A stretch of DNA of 64,000 nt from Trichomonas vaginalis G3 (taxonomy: Eukaryota; Parabasalia; Trichomonadida; Trichomonadidae), in contig NC_067206.1 of the NCBI RefSeq assembly GCF_026262505.1, positions 12,396,205 through 12,460,204 of the forward strand. The letters are read 5' to 3'. The notes beneath the pieces were generated by a model. That model was not told where the DNA came from and did not search any database. It saw nothing but the letters and a program-made list of their open reading frames with translations. Numbering within the stretch: position 1 is the first letter of the stretch; every line of letters starts with the position of its first letter. Both the position numbers and the translations under genes were made by a program. Shown one piece after another: positions 20,845 to 31,649 of this stretch.

Positions 20845-21346
20845 CAGATTTTAAAGATTTTGCAATTTCCTCGGGGAAATAGCATGATTATTAGATCCAA
20901 TCTGTCAAAATTCAATATGTCTGACATGGTGAATGATTTAATATCTATTTTCAGCTCAATGAGCAAGGATTCTTCATTGATAAAGGAAGAAAAAGTGATA
21001 TAGACCATCTAACAGGTATTGAAAACAACAACCTATGCGTGAATTGGTTTCAAGCTTATGTTGAGGGCCAAATATCAAAATAAGACTGACAATGTTGAAA
21101 TTTGAAAATTAACACAATAAAATACATAGAGAATTTATTTAGTTTGTTATATTAGCATGATAACATGAAAAATTATTAATATTATCGTGATATTTCAATA
21201 ATTTAAATTTTTCGAATTTGATTTAGTAAAAATTCCAAATAAACTCATATCAAATATTCCAAATTAAGTCTAATTTATAAGAATAAAACAACTTTTTTAC
21301 GAATAAAAAAATTGAGTAAATAATAAACAAGAAATAGAGAGGGGAA

Positions 21347-22357
21347 TTAACCGAGAGGGACACTAAGCTGAACATTAGAAGATCTGAGGCTCTTCATAGC
21401 AACAATATTAGATTTGTAAGACAATTTGACACCAGCCTTCTTTGAGAAAGCAGAAGTATCATTGAAGTCCATTGACGGAGTTGTAGAGAACGAAGGAAGC
21501 TTCTTTAGAGGAAGGAAGTTCTTCTGCTGCGGAATTTGAGCGGAACATCTTCTTTCGTTTGTCGACGACGTTTCGAGGTAAGCTCCCTTCAGGAAGTCTG
21601 TAACGAACAAATCTACAACGGAACTTCGCATTAAAGGATTTTTCACAAAACCTTTTTCGAAGAAAATCTGGGCCTCAGGCGAAATCGATGTAGGGATTTC
21701 AATGCGTGATGATAGAATGGATTTGGTCATTTCTTCTTCAGAAGAACCTGAAAATGGAAGTTTAGAGTTCATAGCGTAATATGCCACTGAAGCCATCAAC
21801 CACGACATTGTATTTATATGCGGTTTCTTTGAGGAGATCATTTCCGGAGGATTGAATGATAATCGGCCCAAATTGTTTTGATCAGAAAGAAAATCGTCAA
21901 CAGGATAAATATAGCGAGTTAAATGTCCGGTTCCATCAATGTAGACATTATCATAGTTCAATGGAATATAATGCATTATATAATGTATGATATAAAATAG
22001 TCTGGCGATCATTTCGATCACTAATTTTTCGGGCATCGGGCCGTTTTTAGTGATATAATCATGAAGCGACATACCCTCGGGTAATTCCGTAACGATATGA
22101 TATGTTTTCGCATCTTCGATAAGTTCAATAAACGTTGCAATGTATTTATTATCAAGTTGCTTGAGGAGTGTTAGTTGGTTTGAGAATTTTGAGTATTGAT
22201 CGGCAGCGGATATAGCTGCTTTTGGTATCGATCTGATACAAAACGTTTCTTGCGATTTTTTGTTGAATGCTTTCCAACAACCTGCTAGTATACCGGTAGT
22301 AATAGATCCAATGAATGTGTAATCACCTAATTCGGGAAGAGATGTTAAATAGCTCAT
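21347..22357 (-). CDS. Protein-kinase-like fold, probable pseudokinase
   Basis: A 336-residue protein with kinase subdomain order: a glycine-loop-like region (GSITTGILAGCWKAF), a beta3 strand FCIRSIPK where the ATP-binding Lys is Arg, helix C and beta4-5 (YIATFIELIEDAKTYHIVTE, then the hinge), then LHDYITKNGPMPEK. The catalytic loop is YIPLNYDNVYID instead of HRDxKxxN, and no DFG is found. An APE-like FNPPEM and a late lobe LPFSGSSEEEMTKSILS, as in CAMK-type kinases, are kept. The catalytic residues are missing but the fold is intact and the frame open, so a scaffold or allosteric role is more likely than decay. The C-terminal 80 residues are a basic, Ser-rich tail. Confidence 0.75.
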   Translation of the reverse strand: MSYLTSLPELGDYTFIGSITTGILAGCWKAFNKKSQETFCIRSIPKAAISAADQYSKFSNQLTLLKQLDNKYIATFIELIEDAKTYHIVTELPEGMSLHDYITKNGPMPEKLVIEMIARLFYIIHYIMHYIPLNYDNVYIDGTGHLTRYIYPVDDFLSDQNNLGRLSFNPPEMISSKKPHINTMSWLMASVAYYAMNSKLPFSGSSEEEMTKSILSSRIEIPTSISPEAQIFFEKGFVKNPLMRSSVVDLFVTDFLKGAYLETSSTNERRCSAQIPQQKNFLPLKKLPSFSTTPSMDFNDTSAFSKKAGVKLSYKSNIVAMKSLRSSNVQLSVPLG

Positions 22358-23637
22358 AAGGTTTCTATTTAGATTGAAGAAATTTTGTTGTAAAGTTTAG
22401 AAAATATTGCAGTGCTTTTGAAAAGAAACCATGAATTTTTAAAATTTCCGATGATATCTTGATAGCAATAGGCAAATAAAAATGAATTATGTAAATGTTG
22501 TGAATTAGCGAGATGTAAACTTCTGAATTCTATCTTGTCTTTTTTCAAATCAAATTTTTGTTGTTTTTCTATTGAATTGAGTTCGATCGTTTATCATTCT
22601 CTGATATAGAATCTCAATATTTATTAATCCGATTGTAAAACCTTTCAAATTAAAAATCAATTCAATTAATTGCATGTCTTTTGAATTGATTTGATTGAAC
22701 TTTATATTTATTGGTAGATCTACATTCTCTACAATTTTTAGAAAAAAATTTTAACGTGCTACGTTTATCAGAACTGTGAAATATTCATATGGTTTTTGAT
22801 GTACAATATTTTTCCTTCAGCCGAAATTTCATTGAAATTGTTGAATATTCAAATCCTTATTCATTCGAAATTTTTTTCAAATTTGGTTAATTGTTATTTT
22901 AGTTGATAGAAACTGCCGAGACTTATAATTTCTTATTTAAATATTTACTCTTTTTGATTACATATGCAATGTCATTGATAAATTTTTCCCAACAAAATCA
23001 AGATCTTTCTTGTATATCCTATCCCTTGACAAATTAATGCTTATACACTATAAGTGTATTTATAATTTTCCGAAATATCAATTCTTTATTCCAATGAATA
23101 TTCTATTTCGGCATCGAACTCATTAAACCATAAATTTTTCATTGTCATATGATTTCATATGTATAAATTAGCATATATTGCTTGCGATTACAATTTATTC
23201 TGAAGATTTTATCATATTTTTGAAATTTTGCACCCATTGAAAATTCGGTCATATTTTTTCTTATCCATTATATAAAAGATTTTGAAAAGTCCATCATAAA
23301 TGCAAAAAAATGGATAATCAAATGGAGACTGAATATCAAAGGGCTTCTATCATCATAAATAATATGTAATCACAATGTAATTAGTCTATATATTCGATAT
23401 ACTTGATATTTACGCTAATTTACAGTATTTTAATACTCGAATTCGCATTTTCACTAAATTTTGTACTTCAATACTTCATTAATACAATATGCATTAACAA
23501 CATATCATTTTACGCTCATTTATGGCAGTAGTTTTCCTAGATTATTTCATAATCGAAGATCACTTTCAAAATGTCGAATTGCAACTGCATTATTACAAAT
23601 TTCATAAAAATTAGTAAGGTTTCATTACAGATTTATT
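22358..23637. other. Long AT-rich spacer, nothing recognised
   Basis: About 1.3 kb of AT-rich DNA with no open frame above 60 codons, and no repeat or tRNA-like fold noticed. Confidence 0.5.
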
Positions 23638-24312
23638 TTAAACTAAAATAAATACAGATATTAGCATATAGTTAAAATGATATGGCGCAGTTGGTCGACA
23701 TGTAATCCCATAATCAACACTCCTATCAATAACAGATGAAAACTTAGGAGGAAGTGGATTTTCGAACCCATCATTTCCAAAAAACATTCGAATATATGAA
23801 CTCATAAAGCGAGCAGCATTTGCTACATAAACCCTGAATTTTTCTGGTTTGACAGGCGTATATTCTAAATAATACATAGTTTTATTAAATTGTATGAAAA
23901 ATGTGTTATCATATGTATTTATGCATACCATGTATCTTTTATTTAACGTTGCATTAAAGCTTGTATCTTGTTGATGCAACCTCTTTCCATTTTTTTCCCA
24001 AATAAACTGCATAACTGGCTTCCACATAAATAGCCAGAGAGATGTATGCTCACTAACAAATCCTACTACATATCCACCTGTACCATTTTCCCATAGAAAC
24101 TCCATACATTTTCTACCAAAAACAATATCGCTGCTTGCGTATTTAGCGTAATATCCGTCATCAAAATAGATGTTAAAAGCGAGTCTATGTAAAGACTTTT
24201 GGATAAACGATAATTTCTCTCTCAAATTTAAACAACATGCTTTAAATGGATAAATATTAATGTATGATATATGAACACAAAATGGGTAAATCTCCGGTAG
24301 AAATTCTGAAAA
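23638..24312 (-). pseudogene. Remnant of a Trichomonas-specific secreted/surface protein
   Basis: The minus-strand frame is open from about 24312 down to 23638 but contains no ATG near its upstream end, so the 5' end is missing. The readable part has aromatic, Gly-rich beta-type sequence (NIYFDDGYYAKYASSDIVFG, KCMEFLWENGTGGYVVGFVS, VIDRSVDYGITCRPTAPYHF). It ends in a short hydrophobic stretch (YMLISVFILV) that could be a membrane or GPI-type tail. I do not recognise a named domain. The 5' end overlaps the start of the CARMIL-like gene on the other strand, which suggests a rearrangement truncated it. Confidence 0.45.
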
Positions 24313-26523
24313 TTATTCACAATGAATATAAAGAAAGATTTTTTCGAGACAGTTTGCCCAGGATTTAAAGAAGGTGTTGTTAAAGTATATTATTCTGGAA
24401 AAGTTGTTGCAATAGGTCATAATAATACCACAAAATAACGCCATTTCGTTGTTTCATCAAATGGAATCTTTCTAGTTAAGGTTTTAAGCTTTGGAATTAT
24501 AAGAACATCAAAGAAGATATCCTATTAAGACCTTGAATCGATCAATGTTACAGGAACTCTTTGTAGTTTTAGCTGCAGAGAATTTCAGATCAGAATTCGA
24601 TCACGAAAGATCGAAAAAATCGCTGGAATTGTCGAATATATCAGAAATTTACAGTTTCCATCAAGTGTTCATCCACTTTCTTCGAACTTACAAGTTACAA
24701 TTGATAAATACAGAGATGCTGGAAAGAAAAAGTACAAAACAAGATTTATTTTTGCAGACAGACTAACATCATGCGCAATGCACTTTAATAGAGACCTCAA
24801 AATCGATGAAATTAGACCATATTTGAAATATCCAGCCTTAGAATACAATACTTTCTCAATAACTCAAGAAATCCTCGATTCTGATCTCTTTCCAATCCTA
24901 GAATTAGCATTATCTTTCGAAAATACCTTAAGAATTTTGAAATTCCAAGGAATTACTTTGATTTCTGCCTTGAACAAATGCTCAAACATACTTTCCCGCA
25001 ATGTTAATACCAAGAAACTGCTCATTGAGCAATGTGACCTTACAAATGCTTCACAATTTAAAAGAAAAATACAATCCAACGAAATTGTATTCAGAATATG
25101 CGATGCAACAGATGACAGGTTTGTTTCCTTCTTCGAACAGCTCAGCCAATCGTGTCAAAACATCAGAAGTCTCTCATTTGATCACTCAATCCTTGAATCT
25201 TCATCAATTTCATCAGTATTCCAGTGCATTTTCTTCAATGAATGCTTCCATCATTTGGAAGAGCTCTGTTTCGATGCTTTTGGAGATATTCCTGACTTAG
25301 AAATGCACGTTGGCTCTTTAGCAGCTTGTAGTTGGGCCATGACCTCCAAATGTGTGAAGAAATTGTCAGTTATAGGCTGTACGTTCGATACAAGTAGTTT
25401 GTTGCAAAAGATTTTAAGTTTCGATATCGGATTACAGGAAATTCACCTTGGAGAGAACACATTTAGACAGAGGATACCATTAAACATGTCACCACGTAAC
25501 TGTGGATTCCTAGATTTGTCCAGATCTAATATTGGAATTTTGGCCATTTCATCTTTCATCGAATCAGTTGTTTCTGGTGTAATAGACTGCAGAGGAATTG
25601 ATTTGTCGTACGCCAGAATGACCAATCCAGAGTTTATTCAAATGCTGGCCCTTCTTTCCGCTGATGTTGTTGTAATGCCATCTTTGGAGTGCTTCTACTT
25701 CGATGGGAATGATATGGATACCGAAACAACGAAGTTGATCGCACAGTTCATCCGTCATCAGCCGAAATTAAGAAGAATGTCAATAAATTCTTCGGTTATC
25801 GTCAAAGGTTCTAATACAGGATTGACGCAGCTCTTCGATTCATTGCTATCCTTACAATCTCTCGAGAGTTTGTCCATGAGAGGAATGGAAAATACGATGA
25901 ATTATTCTTGTGGTGAAATGTGGACACCTTTCTTAAGAGAAATCGCTAAAAGAGGGACAATGAAGTACTTGGACCTTACCGATCAATGCGTAAAAGATGA
26001 TTGCATCGATATAATTTTATCGATGAACTCTTTAGAAGAATTATGGCTTGACAGATGTTCTGCATCATCATTTACCTCCCTTAGTAACTTTATCAAGAAG
26101 GCAATTGACAGTAATTTGAAATTATGCGGTTGGCCTCACAGGGAAATACAAAGAATCAAATCAGCGCCAACAATTTCATCATCAGAAAGAGAGATAATCG
26201 AAGACCAAGAGAAATTGCTGCACGCACAGTTTATTGAAAGATTTTCTTATTTATGCAACGATACGAATGAAACAAGGGCTGAAATCATACGTAAGAGATT
26301 TGTTTTGAGTGAACCAACATACGAAGAACTCATCGTAAGAGTAAATCTCGAAGATGAAACTCAAAATAAAAAAGATGACCTTTTGAATTCGTTATTGAAT
26401 GAAACAGTGAAAGATATCATTGTAAGTAATGGAATACCAATTGATTACGATCCAATCTCTGATACAATCAATAGCGCTAAGTCTGAATTTTCATTGGATT
26501 CTTTGATTCAAAAATATGTTTGA
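24282..26523 (+). pseudogene. CARMIL-like PH + leucine-rich-repeat protein, 5' part decayed
   Basis: The intact frame 24778-26523 (581 residues) is an LRR protein with ribonuclease-inhibitor-like repeats (CGFLDLSRSNIGILAISSFI, SLECFYFDGNDMDTETTKLI, MKYLDLTDQCVKDDCIDIIL), as in CARMIL actin regulators. The same frame extends upstream to 24322, encoding a PH-like strand series (VKVYYSGKVVAIGHN, RHFVVSSNGIFLVKVLSFG), but is broken by two in-frame TAA codons (about 24436 and 24526). An ATG at 24282 begins a plausible N-terminus (MGKSPVEILKIIHNEYKE) that joins this frame only across a T-run at about 24338-24343. So the N-terminal domain has two nonsense changes and one frameshift while the LRR part is open. 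CARMILs bind capping protein and membranes. A shortened LRR protein from 24778 may still be made. Confidence 0.7.
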
Positions 26524-27257
26524 TAAATTGTCGGTTTTTTAAATGCTTTTTGTTTATTTTCATACCTCTTATATATTTTTTTGATAGCTCATCATGTTGA
26601 GAATCAAAATATAGATGACTCTATTTTCATAACTTTACTAGATTAATAAATTGATTCTAGAGTTCGTGGATAGAAGAATCTATATTTGTTTGCTCTCAAA
26701 TCAAGTTTAACAAAATTTGGAAATAAGTATTCTTTAAAACTCATGATGATTTCTACATTGAATTGACTAAATCGTTAATAACAACTATGCACTAAAAGAA
26801 GGTATCTAAAAAAGAAAAAGTTGAATGGAAACATTAATCACTTATCATTTCAATAAAACAATATGAAAATGCTGATTAGTGCTCTTCATCTTACGTTTTG
26901 GGCATTTAGTTTATTTTCCTCTCGATAATTTCGAATTTGATAAAATATTTAGATAAAAAGTGAATAATTTGAGTTGAGAATACTTAACTTTTTTGCTATC
27001 ATGCCCAACGATGTTATCCTGTTAATCAGTATTAGAGGCAATTTTAAAATATATGTGATAATTTTCATTCCTCATAAATGAGGATGAAATTTATGATTTA
27101 ATCTATTAATGCTAGATATCTAAGGTATGATTTCAAATTCAATATCAAGGTATTGATTGAACTCAAGAATTTTCAATCATTAGTGGTATTTATGTATGGT
27201 ATTTAATGTGTATTTAAATATTGTAAAGTCGAAATATGGTTAAATATATGAGAAGAT
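26524..27257. other. AT-rich intergenic
   Basis: 3' spacer between convergent genes (LRR gene on plus, ribosomal protein on minus). No frame or repeat was noted. Confidence 0.45.
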
Positions 27258-27632
27258 TTACTGAGCCTTAAGAGCAAACTTACGTTCGAAGAGGCACTTG
27301 TGGCGACGGGATTCCTGAGCTGTAAGCTTGTTAGCATACTTTGGTGCAAGCTTGTTGCGAAGGGACTTCTCCTGGTGCTTGCGGAGATCGATTGGGACGA
27401 GCTTGGCCTTAGCATACTTCTCTTCAAGAGCCTTGCGCTGTGTAACCATAAGGATAGACTTAACGCGAGCAACATCACGGCGTGTGTTCTTGATTTCTGT
27501 CAATTTGGTAGCAGCAGCAGAGGCAGCCTTTTGACCCTTAAGTTCGAAAAGCTTCTTCTCGAGGCCAGCAAGTTCATCGAGAAGTTCTTGGCGTGACTTT
27601 TTAATAAGTTCCTTACCCTTGAGGTGGCCCAT
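27258..27632 (-). CDS. RPL35: 60S ribosomal protein L35 (uL29)
   Basis: A 124-residue protein beginning MGHLKGKELIKKSRQELLDE. The family hallmarks are present: the N-terminal helical hairpin (LAGLEKKLFELKGQKA), ASAAATKLTEIKNTRRDVAR, VKSILMVTQRKALEEKYAK, KLVPIDLRKHQEKSLRNKL and the basic end RRHKCLFERKFALKAQ. Length matches eukaryotic L35 (about 123 residues). The protein sits at the peptide exit tunnel of the large subunit. An apparent 8-residue extension from a GTG codon (27656) is rejected because the ATG at 27632 aligns with the family start. The stop is within TAAA, the trichomonad stop/polyadenylation overlap. GC-rich codon use fits high expression. Confidence 0.95.
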   Translation of the reverse strand: MGHLKGKELIKKSRQELLDELAGLEKKLFELKGQKAASAAATKLTEIKNTRRDVARVKSILMVTQRKALEEKYAKAKLVPIDLRKHQEKSLRNKLAPKYANKLTAQESRRHKCLFERKFALKAQ

Positions 27633-27652
27633 TCTGAAAGGTCGGCCATCAG

Positions 27653-27660
27653 TCACTTTT
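27653..27660 (+). promoter_or_regulatory. Orphan plus-strand Inr-like TCACTTTT next to RPL35
   Basis: TCACTTTT lies 20 bp upstream of the RPL35 start but points away from it. Downstream on the plus strand the first ATG (27699) opens only an 18-codon frame. It may be chance, or mark divergent transcription. No matching Inr in RPL35's own direction was seen, except a weak TCAGA directly before its ATG. Confidence 0.35.
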
Positions 27661-28197
27661 TCTCAAAAACTCTGGGATTCTTGAGAGCTATTTACTAATG
27701 AAATACAAATGTATTAAAAGCATACTTATAAATAAATTGTATTTTATTGAATAACTCAATGTTTTATTCAATTTGAATTTTATTTTCAGTCAAATTCATT
27801 ATCTAGCTCTTGAATAATCATATACACATCCATGACATCATGACATTTCAAGAATTCAGTCATTAGTATTTTAACTTATGCAAATTTTTCCGCTGAAAAA
27901 TTTACCAAAATGACCATTTTTGAAAGGGTCTGGCTGCCAGAAATTTCCGTAAAAAGCAGATATTTAATAATTAGTTGTTTATTAGTATGTTATTCTCATT
28001 TGCCATATTGACTTGACGATAGCATTGTCTAATAGTTTTTCGTTGAACATTAAGGTAAATTCCTTTAATTTGTATAAAATAGCAAATAAATTGAGTTTGA
28101 TTTTTGCCATAAATGGTTTCTCCCTCGTTAGAGATTTGTTTTAAAGCCCCACAGATTTTCTTTTTTCAGAAATCTTTTGATGGTAATTTTTTTTTTG
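27661..28197. other. AT-rich intergenic
   Basis: Spacer between RPL35 and the ankyrin pseudogene. No gene seen. Confidence 0.4.
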
Positions 28198-30721
28198 ATG
28201 GAAGCAAAATCTGATTCAAAGCAATCAACAAACCAATCATGCCAAGGTGATTGCGACATTACATCCAATGGATTATTCAAATACCCTAGTCAAGCTTCAA
28301 AAATGATTCAAGACATCAATCACAATAATATTTTACAACTCTCATCACAAATCATAGATTTAATTAAAAACAACAAAATACCTATCAAAATGGCTCTTTA
28401 TTTAATTGATAATTTTTCAAAAATTCGTATTGCTGATCTTGAATTATTTGCAGAACTTTATAAAAAGATATCGAACGAATTTTCACTTATCATCAAGCCT
28501 GAGAATGACAAATTGGCCTTGCTATTATATAATAATGGCCTTAAATTTAAAAACTTCGATCCTAAATTAAAACAGGACGAAAACCAAAATATGAATCAAA
28601 TTAGACAATCCCCTGATTTAATAGCAGAAAGAATATATTTCGGAAATTTTGATGGTGCTGCTAATTTACTTTCTAATGGAGCAAATATTAACGCGACTTA
28701 TAATCTTCTTCATTTCATATCTATCAATATTTTATAGAATTTTTATGGGCATGACAGAATATAATGTCGAAATTTTCATTCTTCCAATATATTTCATTGC
28801 ATTATGAGATTTTCTTTCTGCTCATACTTATCATTACTTTTTATAATTCTATTTTTTCTTATACCAATCTTTTTCTTATGAACTTTTCTTTCTTTTCATA
28901 CCTATCATTGTATTATGAAATCATTTTAATAAAATAAATGAAAATCCTTTAAGTATTGCAATCAAAATGAATTCATATGAGATTGTTAAATTCTTAGTTG
29001 AACATGGAGCAGATGTCAATATGAAACTTATTCTTTCACTTGTCATGTATAATTTAGCTTTATGGGATTCTTATTCTTTTAATATTTCTTATTGTTTTAT
29101 AGATTTTTCTTTCATTCAATTATATTCTCTATCTTTTTATATCCACATTTGAATTATTGCATTTTCTTTCTTTTCATATATAACATTGCTTCATTATATT
29201 ATCTTTCTTTCAACATTGATCATTGTTTCATCACAATCCCGTTCTTTACATATTTATTGTAAAATTCTCTTTCTGTTAATGACGTTAGATATATTCAATT
29301 TCTTTTGAAATGAATCAAAGTTTTATGTAATTTTCGATCTTTTCATAACTACCATCATTTCATACAACTCTTTTTCATTCAATGTCTTTCATTGTTTTAT
29401 GGAGTTTATTATCTTTTCATATCTTTCAATATATTATAAAATTTACTATCTTTTAATATCTATTAATACTTTATCAAATTTTCTTTCTTTTCATATTTGT
29501 CTAATATTTATGAAATTATTTTGATATTAATGAGTCGCCACTTAGTATTGCAATCAGAGAAAATTCTATCGAAATCGTGAGGTTCTTAGTTGAAAATGGA
29601 GCAGACGTTAATATGATACTTATTCTCTCACTATTCATGTATAATTTAGCTTTACGAAATTCTTATTCTTTTAATATCTCTTATTGTTTTATAGAATTTT
29701 CTTTCTTTCAATATATATCATTATTTTACCTCGTTATTTTTCATTGCATTATGATATTCTTTTTCTTTCAATATCTTTCATTATTTTATGGAATTATTTC
29801 TATTATCGTAACTATCATTGCATCATTTCATTCTCTTTCTTTCAATATCTATCAATGTCTTATGGAATTCTTTAAATTATTATGAAATCCTCTTTATTTT
29901 AATATTTATAATTGTTTTAAGGAATTCGCTTTATTTTCATATCAATAGTTGTTTTATGATTTTCTTTTTCCACTCATATCTATTATTACTCTACCATATT
30001 CTCTTTCTGTTTGTATAAATCAAAGATTCATTTAATTAGCTTTCATTTAATATCTATCTTTGTTTTATCAAATTCATTTGTAATTAATGAATGTTCTCTC
30101 ACCATAGCAATTAATTGTAAATGTGAAGAAATTATCAGAATCTTAGTTGAATATGGAGCAGATGTTAACATGGAACTCCTTCTACTTCTTTTAATGTATA
30201 TCATTGCTTTATATAATACATCTTTGCATTATGATGTTTTCTTCCCTTTCATAATTAACATTGTTTTATTTAATTCTTTTTTGCTACATTACATTCGCTT
30301 TCTTTTCATATCGATCATTGTCTAATGGACTTCTCTTTCTTTTCATATCTATCATTGTTTAATGGATTTCTCTTTCATTTCATAACTATCAATGTTTTAT
30401 GACGTTCATTTTCTTTTCATATCTATCATTACTTCATTATATTCTTTCTATTATCATATTTACTAATGTTTTATTACATTTCCTTTCCTTTCATATCTAT
30501 CATAATTCAATCGGCTTTTCTTTTGTCTCATATCTACAATTGTTTTATAAAATTCCTTTTCCTTTCACGTAATTTTCTTTCTTTCAATATTTGCCATTAC
30601 TTTTTAAAATTATTTTGAAATCGATAAAACTCCACTTGGTATTGCAATTGAGGCGAAATCAAAGAAAATTGTTCGCATTCTATCTAAAGGCAGCAAATCA
30701 AAAAAATGCAACATTGCTTGA
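28198..30721 (+). pseudogene. Ankyrin-repeat gene invaded by a minisatellite between repeats
   Basis: The first part (28198-28692) starts MEAKSDSKQSTNQSCQGDCD and contains the helical N-terminal domain typical of a trichomonad ankyrin family (QLSSQIIDLIKNNKIPIKMA ... LALLLYNNGLKF), then an ankyrin unit ending LLSNGANIN. Further ankyrin units are readable at 28928-29023 (NENPLSIAIKMNSYEIVKFL ... EHGADVNM), 29521-29615, 30078-30172 and 30612-30721 (final unit ending in TGA). Between them lie four blocks of 235, 497, 462 and 439 bp, all made of the same 35-36-bp minisatellite. Stops in the blocks mean no continuous protein as read. No trichomonad splice signals bound the blocks, so splicing is not supported. 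Confidence 0.75.
28693..30611 (+). repeat. 35-36-bp minisatellite blocks, part of a ~560-bp higher-order repeat
   Basis: The unit is approximately TTTCTTTTCATATCTATC followed by ATTGTTTTATGGAATTC, with many variants. Blocks occupy 28693-28927, 29024-29520, 29616-30077 and 30173-30611. Each begins after the codons for GADVN and ends just before the next PLSIAI, so ankyrin unit plus block forms a higher-order repeat with spacing 593, 557 and 534 bp. The sequence right after the ankyrin unit is shared between the second and third blocks (CTTTATTC-like lead, then GTATAATTTAGCTTTA), which points to duplication of the whole composite. Confidence 0.8.
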
Positions 30722-31037
30722 AAAATGATTCTAAAATGTCGAGTTTTATAATTTTGAAATTTATTGAATACTGACCATCAGCAGATTTAAATTTTGAATA
30801 TATTTGATAGCAGATGATAGCATCAGTATTCTATGTTTACTTAAATATCATATAATAAAAATATTCAAAATGAATTCTGTCATTTTCAATTTGCTATTCT
30901 TTAAATATAACGAAATTGTCATTCCTTGGCTTTACCAAAAAAGATTTTGTATAGTTTTGCTCTATAAAAATACAGAATTTATATTTATTCAAATAAATCT
31001 TTATTATTTCAACATTATTCATGAAAACATTAAATTT
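30722..31037. other. AT-rich intergenic
   Basis: Short spacer. An 85-codon AT-rich frame at 30804-31061 overlaps the end of the histone-fold gene and has no recognisable content. Confidence 0.4.
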
Positions 31038-31319
31038 TCACTCTTTGCGCTTTGGAGCTGATAGTTCTTTGAACTTTGGAATCATTGTTTCAAGAAAGTC
31101 GTATTTTTTATTTTCGCTGATAACGTAGATTAATTTCTCCATATCTATAGATGTCTTATCGTCATTAAGAGATGCTTCGATGAGATCTTTTGTAAATTGT
31201 TCAACTACTGTTGCCATTACTTGATCAATTCCTTTAGAAAGGCGTCCAATTTCTTGATTATCTTGAAGGATTTTTTTCATGTCTGATTTTTTAATGATCG
31301 TTGTTTCTTTTTCAGCCAT
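31038..31319 (-). CDS. Histone-fold protein of the NC2-alpha/NF-YC/CHRAC type
   Basis: A 93-residue protein with a single histone fold: MKKILQDNQEIGRLSKGIDQ (compare the IKKIMQxDEEVGK start of NC2-alpha/DRAP1), VMATVVEQFTKDLIEASL, TSIDMEKLIYVISENKKYDF and LETMIPKFKEL. The motif xYDFLexxI after helix 3 is typical of DRAP1, NF-YC and POLE4/CHRAC15. Such proteins pair with a histone-fold partner and regulate TBP-dependent transcription or chromatin. Which subfamily is uncertain. The ATG is supported by an Inr 16 nt upstream. Confidence 0.7.
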   Translation of the reverse strand: MAEKETTIIKKSDMKKILQDNQEIGRLSKGIDQVMATVVEQFTKDLIEASLNDDKTSIDMEKLIYVISENKKYDFLETMIPKFKELSAPKRKE

Positions 31320-31330
31320 GAGTTAATTAC

Positions 31331-31337
31331 AAAATGA
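31331..31337 (-). promoter_or_regulatory. Initiator element of the histone-fold gene
   Basis: TCATTTT on the minus strand, +1 A at 31335, 16-nt leader to the ATG. It fits TCA(+1)YT(T/A). Confidence 0.65.
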
Positions 31338-31649
31338 GCTGTGTAAATTTTTGTAAATCGTCAAATTTTTTTTGACATCGTAAACTAAGATATGATTTTT
31401 CTTTTAGATGGAATTTTCCAAAGAATTTAAACAGATGTAACTTTCTACAATTCTTTCTACTGCTTACTCTTGAATCAGTACAAAGAATTGTACAAAGTTG
31501 CATCTGGAAGCAGAGACAAAGGAGCCTTAAAGCTCCAAATGTTTTCGTAAGGGAGCGTTGGACACAAAAAAGAGTTGTATCCCTTACGAAAAGGATAAAT
31601 AATATATGAAAAATTTATAGAACAATTATTTTAGTTGAGCATATATAAT
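31338..31649. other. Intergenic with a small GC-richer inverted motif
   Basis: Contains GGAGCCTTAAAGCTCC (31517-31532), a short palindrome, and CCTTACGAAAAGG-like sequence (31578-31590) resembling the loop motifs (ATTACGAAAGGGAGCC) of the hairpin array at 2922-3219. No gene. Confidence 0.4.

Noticed and set aside
24436-24528. Reassigned TAA (Gln) genetic code
   Set aside because: The two TAA codons could be read as Gln positions, but other genes here end normally at TAA, trichomonads use the standard code, and the same gene also has a frameshift. Decay is simpler.
27633-27656. GTG-initiated extension of RPL35
   Set aside because: The ATG at 27632 gives the family-length protein; the extension has no counterpart.
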